64,000 nucleotides of DNA, from contig NC_088775.1 of the NCBI RefSeq assembly GCF_954871325.1, forward strand, positions 84,483,561 to 84,547,560, in the 5' to 3' direction. Each line of letters starts with the position of its first letter. Position 1 is the first letter of the stretch. Positions 33,480 to 45,600 of the stretch are shown in pieces. A program made the position numbers and the translations under genes. The notes under the pieces were generated by a model. It worked only from the letters and a program-made list of their open reading frames with translations. It searched no databases and was not told where the DNA came from. This DNA is from Gordionus sp. m RMFG-2023 (Eukaryota > Nematomorpha > Gordioida > Chordodea > Parachordodidae).

Positions 33480-35865
33480 TATAAAAGATATTTTCTTGGT
33501 TTATAGTAATAATAATTTTTTTCTACATAAAACAAAAAAAGATATTAAATGGATTTGCCTCTAGCTATTTAAATTGTTCTATTAATAATTTTGCATAATG
33601 TATGTTACAGAGTTTATCTCAGGCTTGTAAAATAAAATAATTAAATGAACCAAATAATAAAATTATTTTAATGTCTATTCCTAATGATTCTATTATTATA
33701 TATGTAGTGTTGTATCAGATTTTCTAAAGTAATAAGTCAATTTGACTGCTCTTATGCTACAGCTACTAAATTATGAAATACAAAGCTGCAGTCAAAGATA
33801 TCGAGTCTCATATTTTAAAATATGATAAAAAGTTGATTTTATTTCCATTTATTTTACTTTTTTTATATCTTGAATATTGATACGAATTTTATTTTCTCAT
33901 TTGCTAATAACTTCCGATTAAAGCATTAAACAAAATTAAAATATATACTAGTTAGCATTATATATTTGCCTAAACTTTATGCCTTCAAAGTTTAACAAAC
34001 ATTATGCTTAGGGCTGGGTCTTATTATGAGTTTCAGATTCACATTAAATTTTTCAAAATATAATTCAATTCAAAATATAATGACATTCTAATTTTTTACA
34101 CTATATCTATTAAATAAACCAAAAAAGGAACAAATAATATCTACGAAGATCGTAAAATCATGAAACTCAAAGGCGCTAAATATTGGCTCAAGCCAGATAT
34201 TTAATTCTTAAATTTAATTTTTTCTTACTTTTCTAATAGATTTTTTCCTCTTTTTATCTATTAATCGGGTTAAAATACTATTTAATTTAGCACAAAACAT
34301 TTGGTTAAATTATCATAATGAATGCTTTCATTTCCTTTTTAATAGTAAGGTTTACCAAAATTCTGTTGCTAATAATTTTTTTCTTTACACTGGCCACTAT
34401 ACTTAAAGCACTCATTGGCACTAATAAATGGCGAAACATTGGCATTGTTTTTTGAATAGGTATTTCTAAACACAACAGTAGACAGAATTCTCTAACAATA
34501 TATTTCGATCATTATTAAAACTGACATTACTTATAAATGAACGAGTGTTCTTAAACAAATGTATAATTCATTATAGAGTAAATTATTCAATTATTTATTT
34601 TAAAATATGTGATTTTAGACGTTAAATAGAAAAGGAAAAGCAGGCGTGGATTAGAGCTGTTGGGCTCATAGATGATATGTCTAATTAGAATGAATATTGT
34701 TTAATAGTTACTTTAATGTAGATGGATAATAAATTATAATGAAAATTTTGTGTTCATTCATATTGCTTGTGTGTACAATAGATAGAAATTATACGCAACT
34801 TAGTTAAATTGAGTGTTAAATAATATGTTGGTTGTTTTAATATATAGTATAAAATTTAGTTCAATATTTCTCATTTCCAATGGTTTAGGGTAGAGGACAC
34901 GTAGGGATACACCGTGATGTGATCTTGAAATATCTTCCTTATGATAATCACTTTAAAATGAGCTGCTTTACAATGAATACCTCTTTATAGTAAGCATACA
35001 CTTCCTCCAAATGAGGCATTGAACTTAATTTTTATTAAAATTATTTCTTTGTTTGGCAAAATTCCATTATCAATTTTTTTAAAAAAAATGGTAAATAGTA
35101 GACCCTAAAAAAAGCTTATAAATGGCCATAAAATAATTGGCGTAGCATCATGATAAGACCAATCGATTAAGATGACTGGCATATTAAAGACACCCTAAAC
35201 TCCACTTTTCAGAGTCTGCGCAATCGTGTTCAATGAAGTGAACACCCAATTTTAGGTGATGTTATAATACGGTCGAGCAATTGAAAAGGAGATTATACTT
35301 TATATCAATTGAGTTTTTTTTTTCTAAAAATGGCTAAAAATAATAATGTTAATTTGGAAGTATATTTTGGTGATATTGAAGATATTTTCACCATTTTTAG
35401 AGATTACAAGTGTTGGCTTCCATATTAAATATTAATATTATTCTCAATGCTTTAAATTTTTTTTAGGATAAATAAACAATATTCCCAATTAACGGTTTTT
35501 TTAGAAATTTGGAACCTATCCCTATTTTATTATATATATATATAGTAAGTTCTGAAATATCAGGCATCCTCATGGATGGATTCGGAATTCATCATTTTTA
35601 AAACATCTACGAGGACGTTTTTCAAATATATGTGATTTTACCGGAAGTTTATCAGCGTGTCTAGAGTATACCCCTATCCTATTGATTTAAAAACAATTTT
35701 ACGCTATGAATTTTTCTGTATTTTATTTATAGTTTTTTTGTTTTATTCAAACTGCATTTTAAATAAGGTTTTCATTTTTAATACTAATTAGTTTAAAAAG
35801 GCGTGAGATTATATTATATACACTTTTTTTTAAAAATAAGTAGCCATATCATTAAAAAAGGGCTT
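33480..35865. other. Intergenic, no gene recognised
   Basis: AT-rich, no coding signal or structured repeat that I can support. Confidence 0.5.
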
Positions 35866-35990
35866 TACCCTGCATTCATAGTTAGCGCGAATTCGCGGCG
35901 AAGTAATACAAAAATTAACGTAAAGTGATTATATTTACATCACATGTTGTATACATCACCGCGAATTCGTGCTAACTGTGAATACAAAGT
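35866..35990. mobile_element. Palindromic MITE (TTCATAGTTAGCGCGAATTCGCGG)
   Basis: About 125 bp with roughly 41-bp inverted arms: the left arm contains ATTCATAGTTAGCGCGAATTC and the right, reversed, ATTCACAGTTAGCACGAATTC. One arm-like sequence also occurs alone at 19,088-19,118. Non-coding. Confidence 0.65.
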
Positions 35991-38057
35991 TATATGATTT
36001 TTTTTGAAACCATGATTAAAAAAAAATGTATACAATAAAAACTTATTCATCTAAATTTAGAGTATTTCAATAATTCACGGTAAAATATTTTCTGGGTATA
36101 GTGACTCTAAGTTATCTATGCTGGATTACACTTAGCTTAAAAAAATGATTTATCAAATATAAAAATGGCTTTCGTTAAATAAAATTTGAGAGATTATAAA
36201 TCTATACAGGTGAGGTTTCCGGATTAAGAGTCGTTACTCCAGAGAGACTATCACATATAAATTATATATACTTCTTGTGGTATAACCTAATCAAAAATAA
36301 ATCGAATATTTAATATTTTTTAAAAAAAGAAAGTTATTTATCGGTTTTTTAAAAAAATTATCTATAATAATTAAACTTAAATTAATAATCAATAATATGT
36401 AAAAAAAAGATTTAATATGCGAGATTGATATAAGTTCCTCCTTATTATTTAAAATAAATTAAATGAATTGCATTCAAAAGGTATAATGTTTTACGTATAA
36501 GCAATAGGTAAATCATATTCATAATTGATCAAAATATCTTCATTTTTGTTTTATACGCATATATTTACGTATTAGTGATTTGACTGATAACCGATTTGAA
36601 ACCGACCCAATGAATAAATATTTCATTTTTTATCGATCACATCTTAAAAATGATTGAATGGACTAGTTTTTCTCATCGAGAATTAATCCCCAACACAAAA
36701 CAAACTACTAAATAATTGGCGCAATAGAAAAGTAGATTAAAATTTCATTTATGGACGATATTTTGACTCACTTTTTAAATTGAATCATTAAAATAATTAA
36801 TTTATTTTCTTCATTTTTAAAGGCCGTGCCCAAAATCTAGTCTAAAATTCTCATAAATTTTCAAAAATTCTCATAAATTTTCTAAAATTATGTTTAGGAC
36901 ATGTTTTCTTTTTATATTTATTTCTTCTTTTTTTTCGTTAAAGTTACAAAGTTCCTGAATTTAATTTTTTATATGTATATAGGCCACAGCCTAAATATAA
37001 GAAAATATTTTAATCATTTTCGCAGTATAAAATAAGATGTACTTATTGATATAATAGCAAGCAAGGTTATATACACACAAAAACAATATACAATAGCAGA
37101 CGATAGTTATTTATTTTACAATGTAAAAAAATAGGCTCGTAAATTATTCTGACAAACGATATTATTAAATTATTGTTGATTATAAAAAAATAAATGTTGA
37201 CGGCGGCTAGAACAAATAATATCAAAATGTTGAATTCATTGTAATGAATATTGCTGCCTATTGTTCCTGTAGAGAATGTCTATTTTAGTAAGTAATGACA
37301 GAATTTTAGATAGAACGAAGGAAGGATGAAAGAAAATATTTTAATGTTCTATATATAGTTTCTATATAATAAAACTTATTAGATTACTACGAATATAGAT
37401 TAACAATAAAGAGATAAGACTGATTTAAAATGGCAGATATTGTAAAGATCGTATCTATTGCGAATGATCTTTTTATTTCTTCTTAAATTTTGGGGGGCTT
37501 CGAGAAAGTTTTTCATCATCCACTATTCAGTTTTAAAACCATTTTTATTTTTTGAAGTAGCACAATTTATTGGCTTTATTTTATGGCCATTTGGATTCAA
37601 TGGGAAAAAGGTTTGATTCAAATGAAGCGATGATAATCAACTTATTATCCATTATAATGGAAATATATTGTGAACATCATAAGGGCTCAATATGGATATA
37701 GAAAATGTAGGATACCATAGTAAATTATTTGATAAAGTGTTATAATAGATTGAATAAATGTTTAATTTTATTGGTTAATTTACATAATCTAAATTATATA
37801 CACTACACAACATTGTATATATATTATTATTATTATTATAATTATTTGCTATTATTATTGTTGTGATTAGTTGTAAAAAAAGGTATATTATATACATGTA
37901 CATAAAATAAAATAAAATACTCAAAATAACAAATAGATCAGTGTTCTGATCTGACATTGATAAAGTTGAAGCATTTAAAAAAAGTAATATTCTCCTGATT
38001 ATTAACAATATATCAAAAATTTGTATAACTATAATCACAATAAGTATAATACTCAAT
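35991..38057. other. Intergenic, no gene recognised
   Basis: AT-rich and featureless to inspection apart from short A/T runs. Confidence 0.5.
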
Positions 38058-39410
38058 AGAGAACTGTTCGGGCTGTCCGTAGCCTGACCCGATTCGAGTT
38101 TCGGGTTCGGATTAACAAAAATATTTTTCGGGCTCGGGTTGGGTTGTAAGAGCTGTCCGACCCGAAACCCAACCTGACCTGAAAAAAATATTTATATAAA
38201 TATCCTAAATTATCATTATAATTCATAATGTCAATTATAAAACAAACCATATCATATTTTATTTATTACATTTTATTCTTAAAATATCAATCAGAATATC
38301 ATGCCATTTTCAATTATTATTTTATAATTTACATAACAACCATATACCAAACTATTTTATGTGATTATATTTTAGTACATTGCATTGTATAGTTAGCGAT
38401 ATTATTATATAGTTTACTTTCATCATTATCAAGTTAAATAAAAATATTAATATCTATTTAATTAAACAGTCTCATATTTTCATATTAAAAAAATTATTTC
38501 AATAGATGCCAAATTAAAAAAAATTAGTGAAAAGATTAAGAGCAATGAAAATGAAGTAAGGGAAAATGTCAATGGAAAATCTGCGGTCAGGAAGACGTTT
38601 TCATTTATATATAATGAAAACAAAGAAAAACTTAATCATGTAAGTTGCAATTTTGCAAATATATGCTTATAATTCTATATTAACATACATAAAAAATATG
38701 AAATTATTTTAGGCATAAATCAACTAAAAAGGCATAAATGCGTATTTAGAGAGTAAAAAGATTCAATTAACAATCGATAGCCTTTTTGGTAATGATCCCA
38801 AAAAACTCAAAATTTGTGCCAAATTAAAAAAAAGAGTGTACAGAAGGGCTCACCATGTTTTGTGGACGTGATTTGAGATCATTTGATGCAATTCATGGGG
38901 AAGGCTTTGTTGATTTTTGCCAATATTTTGCCAAAATTGGCTAAATGTATGGAAATATTGATGTTAAAAGCGTCATTCTAAATCTCATAACTATTTCTAG
39001 AAATTTAATAGATATTGCTGATGGTATACGAAATAAATTTTTTCCGAAATTAAACGCATATATGTCGATGTGTTGATAACAAATATATGAATATGGTTAA
39101 ATTATTTATAATTTTTAGAATCGATTGTATTTTAACTTTTTTATTATATTTTTTACAAATTAAATAAAATGCAACTTAATATATATCATGATTAGATTAT
39201 GGTCGTCAAATAATTTTTTATTTAGTGGCGATGAATAAATACACATAATTTATTTTTGGTTATTATAATATTCAAACTCAAATTGTAAAATTTTATTCAA
39301 GCTCGGATTGGAGATTAATAAATGTGTGCTCGGGCTTGGGTCGGGCTCAGACAAAAAAGTTTCTTTTCGGGGCTCGGGCTGCGAAAAAATTACTTTGCAG
39401 ATTTCTAATG
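38058..39410 (+). mobile_element. Decayed hAT element with CGGGCTCGGG subterminal repeats
   Basis: Both sides carry GC-rich words in AT-rich DNA: TTCGGGCTCGGGTTGGG and CCGACCCGAAACCC on the left, GCTCGGGCTTGGGTCGGGCTC and GGGGCTCGGGCTGCG on the right. Ends TAGAGAACTG and, reversed, TAGAAATCTGC look like degenerate inverted ends. Between them are pieces of a hAT transposase. Boundaries are good to about 20 bp. Confidence 0.65.
38507..39070 (+). pseudogene. hAT transposase N-terminal fragment
   Basis: Plus-strand pieces: DAKLKKISEKIKSNENEV.. to LNH before a GTAAGT donor, then NQLKRHKCV, KIQLTIDSLFGNDPKKL, ECTEGLTMFCGRDLRSFDA followed by IHGEGF, and IDIADGIRNKFFPKLNAYMS. GRDLRSF..GEGF is the conserved hAT region after the BED finger. 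Frames are broken several times and the catalytic core and dimerisation end are absent. Confidence 0.68.
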
Positions 39411-39549
39411 CCCAATATCTCCAACTTTATTATGTACAATATATAGAAAAAAGAAATAATTTAATGAAAATAAATATAACAAATTCTGTAGTATGTTAAA
39501 ATAAACTTGATAACTTTCTATCCTTTGAATATATATTAAAAAAAAATTT

Positions 39550-39640
39550 GGCAAGATACAAGCTAGCCCACATGCGTCTTCTACAGACCGGGTAGTAGAC
39601 CAACCTGCCAAATCAATCAATGAATGAATGAATTAAATTC
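39550..39640 (-). repeat. Possible SINE/LINE end with (TCAA)n/(TGAA)n tail
   Basis: CTAGCCCACATGCGTCTTCTACAG and GGTAGTAGACCAACCTGCC are followed by AATCAATCAATGAATGAATGAATT. Unique GC-balanced sequence running into a short 4-bp repeat tail is typical of a non-LTR retroposon 3' end, but no partner copy is present in the window. Confidence 0.3.
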
Positions 39641-40536
39641 GATTTCCCTTCTATTTTTGTTTATTTTAAATTTCCTTATTAAATCTTTTTGATAGTTTGG
39701 ATTTGTATTTATACCTTTTTTTTCTCTCTCCACCTACTCTACTTTTGATTTTTCTGGACTAACGTAAATTTGGTTTTATTTTAACGAATCGAGAATTTAT
39801 TTTTCGTCATTTATGAGAGATTAGCTTAATTTAGTGCATAACGAAGTACACCATACCCATATGAGATTTAGGAATGGAAACAAAAGGGTCTAGTGAGGAG
39901 GGAGAGATGTTTAAATATTGTGAAAAAACTATATACCATCTTCATTTTCTTAAGAAGGATTTCAAACTTTTATAATTTACAATAAGAATGTAGGTAAAGA
40001 ATCAATAGTGATGTTAAGAATTTTAGGATAATGGGTTAGGAGTGATAAGGTGGATACAAATATTAAATATAAATAGAGTAGAATAGAGAGTGATGATCTA
40101 GACACGTGATAAGGTTGCAACCCGTTCACATCTTATGGGTTCTGGTATGGTTTGGGTTAAGACAGATGTGAAAATATTGTGACAAGTTCCTATGATATCA
40201 AAATTATAATCATGCACCAGGAAGAGTTATAGTTTCCGATTCTGAGAAATATTTAAAATAAAAAATAAAAATTATTTTTCTCGGAAAAATATCAAAGAAT
40301 ATTTACACAATTTTAAATATGAATATTTACTAAAATATTTATTCTCAAGTATTTGATTGTTAAAGAAAAGAAATATAATAGTGGATCATTAACGTAAATA
40401 GCATAATGAATCGAATATTAGAAAATAAAACAATAATGATTTGAGTTTTATAAACCTTTTTTTTCAATATAACATAAAAAAAGATAATACTGCATACCTC
40501 TGTTATTTCCAATGGTATTCGATCTTACTCGTCAAA

Positions 40537-42624
40537 ATGGATAATTTAAAATTGGCCAAGGCATCCAGTTACGTTTGTTATAACCCAAAAGACCCAGTTA
40601 TATTGAGGCTTGACCAGACCGGTGATGGTTCACTTGAACCTATAACTGTTCCAGAACGTTTTCATCAGGTTCAACTATCGTTTCCCGAAATGATAGCATT
40701 TAAATACAAAACTCGCGGGGAAGAATCCAGAGACGAGAACGCCATTTATGAAGAGCCCTTAAATAAGCCATGGATATCCGTAACATACAAAGAATACTAT
40801 CAAATGTGTAGACGCACGGCTCGGGCTTTTATATTCCTAGGGTTGGAATCTACACATGCTGTCGGAATAATAGGATTTAATTCACCGGAATGGTTTTACT
40901 CTAATTTTGGGGCGATATTCGCAGGAGGCATATCCACCGGTATCTATACGACTAACGATCCCGATTCCTGTCTTCATATTTTAAATGATTGTGTAGTTGA
41001 TATAATAGTCGTCGAAAATCGGCTGCAGCTGTTAAAAATTTTAAAGATTCAGGATGAATTGCCTTCCTTGAAAGCTATTATCCAATATAAAGGATCTCTG
41101 AAGCAAGAAGCAGGGGAATACAGATTCAAAATATATTCTTGGTACGATTTCATTAAGTTATCATCTAAAGTCAACGACGATGAGTTAGATAAAATAATAA
41201 ACACCTTACGTGCTAACATGTGCTGCACGTTGCTTTACACTTCGGGAACAACCGGTACCCCTAAAGGGGTTATGATAAGTCATGACAATATAACTTGGAC
41301 AGCTAGACAGGTTGCTAAAATGATAAAATACAGAGTTTGTGAAGAAATATTACTAAGTTATTTACCATTAGGCCATGTAGCAGCTCAGATTGTGGATATA
41401 TACTTGTTGATGGACACTGCAAATACCTTGTATTTTGCCCATCCTGATGTTTACAAAGGCACCATAGTTAAATACCTTCAGCAAGTAAGGCCAACATTAT
41501 TTGTCGGGGTACCGAGAGTTTACGAAAAAATTGCAGAGAAAATGCAAGAAATACATCACAGGATGACCGGGGCAAAAAAAGTAATAACTGATTGGGCTAG
41601 GATTATTGGATCTGATGGATCAATAGCATTAATGAAGGGCAAGCCTTTACCCTGTTTTTCTTGTTTAGCAAAAGTTTTAGTATTCAATAAAGTAAGAAAG
41701 GCTTTAGGTTTGGACCGTTGCACCTATTTTGTTAGCACCGGGGCAGCTTTATCACATCAAACACTCACATATTTAAATTCATTCAATATTCCTGTCATGG
41801 AAGTTTATGGGCTTAATGAATGCAGCGGCCCATGTACGATTAACCATCCAGGACCGGGGCATAATTGGGCCGGAAGTGCGGGATTGCCTTTAATCGGTAC
41901 TCACGTGAGGATAAGTTCTCACTATGACGAATTTCCCGGTGAACTCTGCATGAGCGGTAGAAATGTCTTTATGGGATACATTAACAAAGAAAAAGAAACT
42001 AATGAAGCCTTTAACAAAGATGGCTGGTTCAAGACGGGAGATTATGGCAAATTAGAAAGAACCGAAACTGGAGGGCCGTTTGTCTTTATCAAAGGAAGGA
42101 TTAGAGAATTGATAATTCTCTCTGGAGGGGAATCGGTAGTGCCAGATGATATAGAAAACGCTATAAAAGAGGAATTGAAAGATTTTATCAGCAACGTGAT
42201 GATTGTAGGCAATAAAAAAAGGTTCTTAGCCGTTCTTTTGGCCATTAAGACGGAAATGGATGAAGCTAATAAGCCGACGGACATTTTTACACCTTTGGCC
42301 AAGGCCTGGCTTGACTCAGTTTTAAGCCCGAATAATAATATAACCACATTAAATGTACTACTAAAATCGAAACCTGTTGAACTTGATAACGCAATTCAAA
42401 ACGCTATAAACAAGGTTAACGAAAAGCACTGTGAAAAATCTGTCTACATACAAAAATGGGTATTTGTGCCTAGGGATTTTAGTTTAGCCGGGGGAGAATT
42501 AGGTCCTACTTTAAAGCTTAGAAGACCTGTTGTGTTAAAGCGATACAGTCAAATAATTGACTTTATCTATCAAGATGGTAACACAACAAGGAGTAGTAAG
42601 AGTATATCTAAAAGATCGTCATGA
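40537..42624 (+). CDS. ACSBG2: Long-chain fatty acid-CoA ligase, ACSBG (bubblegum) family, copy 1
   Basis: Activates long-chain fatty acids to acyl-CoA using ATP (acyl-adenylate intermediate), normally at intracellular membranes. 695 residues from ATG at 40537, in one intronless frame, close to the 660-720 usual for the family. AMP-binding P-loop YTSGTTGTPKG at 234-244; substrate-region LPLGHVAAQ at 276-284; YGLNECSGP at 424-432; GDYGK at 501-505; hinge FIKGRIRELI at 517-526; GGE at 530-532; C-terminal lobe catalytic Lys in GGELGPTLK at 652-660. No signal peptide or clear membrane helix. The ATG was chosen because the paralogue starts at the same alignment position; the frame is open 32 codons further upstream without another ATG before the conserved region. 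It converges with the paralogue at 47,956-50,040. Intact and probably functional. Confidence 0.95.
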   Translation: MDNLKLAKASSYVCYNPKDPVILRLDQTGDGSLEPITVPERFHQVQLSFPEMIAFKYKTRGEESRDENAIYEEPLNKPWISVTYKEYYQMCRRTARAFIFLGLESTHAVGIIGFNSPEWFYSNFGAIFAGGISTGIYTTNDPDSCLHILNDCVVDIIVVENRLQLLKILKIQDELPSLKAIIQYKGSLKQEAGEYRFKIYSWYDFIKLSSKVNDDELDKIINTLRANMCCTLLYTSGTTGTPKGVMISHDNITWTARQVAKMIKYRVCEEILLSYLPLGHVAAQIVDIYLLMDTANTLYFAHPDVYKGTIVKYLQQVRPTLFVGVPRVYEKIAEKMQEIHHRMTGAKKVITDWARIIGSDGSIALMKGKPLPCFSCLAKVLVFNKVRKALGLDRCTYFVSTGAALSHQTLTYLNSFNIPVMEVYGLNECSGPCTINHPGPGHNWAGSAGLPLIGTHVRISSHYDEFPGELCMSGRNVFMGYINKEKETNEAFNKDGWFKTGDYGKLERTETGGPFVFIKGRIRELIILSGGESVVPDDIENAIKEELKDFISNVMIVGNKKRFLAVLLAIKTEMDEANKPTDIFTPLAKAWLDSVLSPNNNITTLNVLLKSKPVELDNAIQNAINKVNEKHCEKSVYIQKWVFVPRDFSLAGGELGPTLKLRRPVVLKRYSQIIDFIYQDGNTTRSSKSISKRSS

Positions 42625-45600
42625 GAAATTTAATAGATATTATGAATCTTTTTAAATATCATTTTGGAATGATTTAAAATATATAAATACTACATAAAAA
42701 TACGGATTTGATTTTATTACCCTTTCTAATAATATATAAAATTTATTATATTTATTTTTATTAGAATTTATAATGTTGGTTTATTATAAAAATAATTTTA
42801 ATCAAAGTGAATTTTTGTTATCTTTTAAATTTATTGTTAAAGTCAGCCAGTGGTGTAGCGAGGTCTTGCTATTTTTCGACCTAATAAATGCTTTAACTAT
42901 TAAAGAATATTTTAAACATACTCAAATTATGTTTCAAGGTATTGATAATAAAGCTTCAGCCGCCTTTAACGACCAGCGGCTAAAGAGGGAGAACGGGAGA
43001 GGGGAGGGGATGTGATATCAATTTTCCTCTATATATTTTAAAAGGACAGTTTTTTAAGGGAACAGGGGAGTAATCTTCTTTAGGAGATAGAAAGGGGGGT
43101 AGGTAAATTGCGATGTATTCCCTTGAAATGATTTCTCTCATAAATTAGCAAAAGAGAAGAAACTTTTATTATAATTACCGCACATTTCCTAATAAAATAA
43201 AACGCTCTTATTTTAAAAATTGGTTCATTAAAATTACGATAACTGATGAGATATCCTCAAATGTCCATACCCATCTTTAGGACGGAACACATCAAGGATA
43301 CAGAATTTTTGGCCACCCACAAAGTCACTATAAATTGGTCACGTTCACGCCTACCCAAATCTAACCTTTTTCATCTCAGTTTAACATTTTGTAATAATAT
43401 TGCGAACCTTCCATATTCGTTTTTTTTGAATTGATAATTAATATAAATCATTTAAACGTTATAAAAAATTAATTAAAATTTTGCCCTATAATTAGAAATG
43501 AGATGCTTGAAATTTATTAAAGAACAATATTAAAATATATATAACTTAAGAAATTTGACTCTTAATTGAAAAAATTTTCTAACGTCGAAAATTTTTGAAA
43601 AATTATTTCAATTCTGAGATCTCAGATAATATATCACTGATGTCTGGACTGAATATAAAGGCTCAAGATACAAAAATTTAAAGGTTGATTGTAAATGTTA
43701 TAAGTTGAAGTGATATATATATTACCACTTTGGGTGATTATACTAATCTTCATAAAGAGGTCAAATAATTTAGCTAAAATAAAGTAAACCTATCTGAAAT
43801 ATCATATATTTTTCATCATTTTCAAATATCTCACTTCCTCTTTATAAAACAGTGAATGTTTATACTTCTAGATATGTGCCAGATAATTTTTAACCGTTCG
43901 CGATTAAGTATCACTTAGTTATTTTATGTTTAATTTTACCCGTCAAGAATGATGGGAAATCAGAATCTTCTCCTTTATTTGATGATGTATAAAATGATAA
44001 ATTTCCCCTTTATTTGATGATGTATAAATTATAAATTTCCCCTATATTTGATGATGTATATATTATAAATTTCCCCTTTATTTTTCTTATTTGGCTGATT
44101 TATCTATCATCAAATAAAGGGGAAATTTGGTTTCACAAATCATCAATATAACCAAAATGGCTAATACCCATCATTAATGACAAGAGCTATGACTCAGAAT
44201 TTACTTTATTTTCCTGATTTATGGATCATCAAATCTAATAAAGTAGAAATTTCTGATTCATCCATCATCAAATTAAGGGGAATATTATGATTCCCCGTCA
44301 TTCTTGATGGACTTTCTGCTGGTAATTTATAAATATGGAGCGTTATGTTATGATGATAACGCTATGATATTATTTGAATAACATATGTTGCAAACGTATA
44401 TTTTAAAAACTATATTAAGGTTATTAAGAATCAGATGTTATATCCACAGCGTTAAATAACGTAACACTTAAATTTAACACGATCATTATAAATGAGACCT
44501 AACGCTAAGCGATATATTCTATTTATTCAAGTCAAATTAATTTTTGCTTTCATAAATAAATAAATTAAAATAAAATTATAAATTAATATAGAAATGAAAT
44601 CATAAAATATTTTAGGTTTCGACTCAGCTCTCCAAATTCTCATTACAGGATGACTCACTATAGAACGTATATGTATTTGAATTTCAAATTAGGCTTCCAA
44701 AAAGGACCATCGAATTAGAAGATATTTGTATTCTAGTCAAGTGTCATGAAGAACGGACCACTTTTAAACTGATTTATTAGGATGGATGGGACGTAGGACA
44801 TGACGCATTCTAACTGAAATTATTTTTCTTCTTCAAAAGATAAATGAAACTAAAACATTACTATATTTTTATTATCTATTGAAAAATATAAAAATTAATT
44901 ATTTAAAATAAATAATTATATTAATGACGTTAAAAGAAATCTAAGCACCTCCGTTATAAATGATTGGCTTAAGAAACGCTAAAAAAATTTATTAATTAAT
45001 ATACACTAGGTAAATATTATATTTTATTATTTATTTAAAAAAATATAACCTAATTATAAATATAAATTCAATTGTAATTTTAGAGTTATGTAAAAGTAGT
45101 GTTGTTAAACGGCTCGTTTTGAGCCGATTTTTTAAAACGGTTAACTCAATATTTTAGCCAGAAAAATATGCCTAAGCCTCTAGATTTCGTTAATATATGT
45201 CTAGACCTTTGTTTCTTCTATGAGCAAAATCTTCGGTCTTGCGTAATAATCTTCATGGATGAAAATTTAAATTGAACATAATAATGATCTTTTTGAATTC
45301 AAATCTACCTATCGATCATGTGTAGACAGGAAAGGGAGAGGGGGGACTACCATAAGGTGGGGTTTTCCCCCGATAAGTTTTATTGATTGTCCTTAGGTGC
45401 ACATATAATGTGCCTTTGGATATGTTTTTTTAAGAAATTTTTGAAAACTAATTAACTTCTACTGATTGAAAAAAAATTTTTTTTTGGGGGGGGGGGTGGG
45501 GAGGTTGTTATTAGCTTAAGATGATATTTACAAGAACAGACCAATTTCCGAAGTGGAGGACAATTTTTTTTTTGCTAGCATAAAAATATGCGGAAATTCC

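Noticed and set aside
33166-33535. Two minus-strand open frames rich in Phe-Leu-Pro-Ser
   Set aside because: They are translations of the AAGG microsatellite and have no independent coding signal.
37775-38250. Minus-strand open frames of 93 and 65 codons
   Set aside because: Low-complexity Ile/Asn runs and GC-rich hAT subterminal repeats explain them.
42042-42347. Minus-strand 101-codon open frame inside ACSBG copy 1
   Set aside because: Shadow of the sense gene; no motif.
43246-43434. Plus-strand 62-codon open frame downstream of ACSBG copy 1
   Set aside because: No motif, no splice context, not shared with the flank of copy 2.
45483-45500. G-run at 45.48 kb as a possible end of the poly-G hAT family
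   Set aside because: No GCGTACGCAG end and no target duplication next to it.
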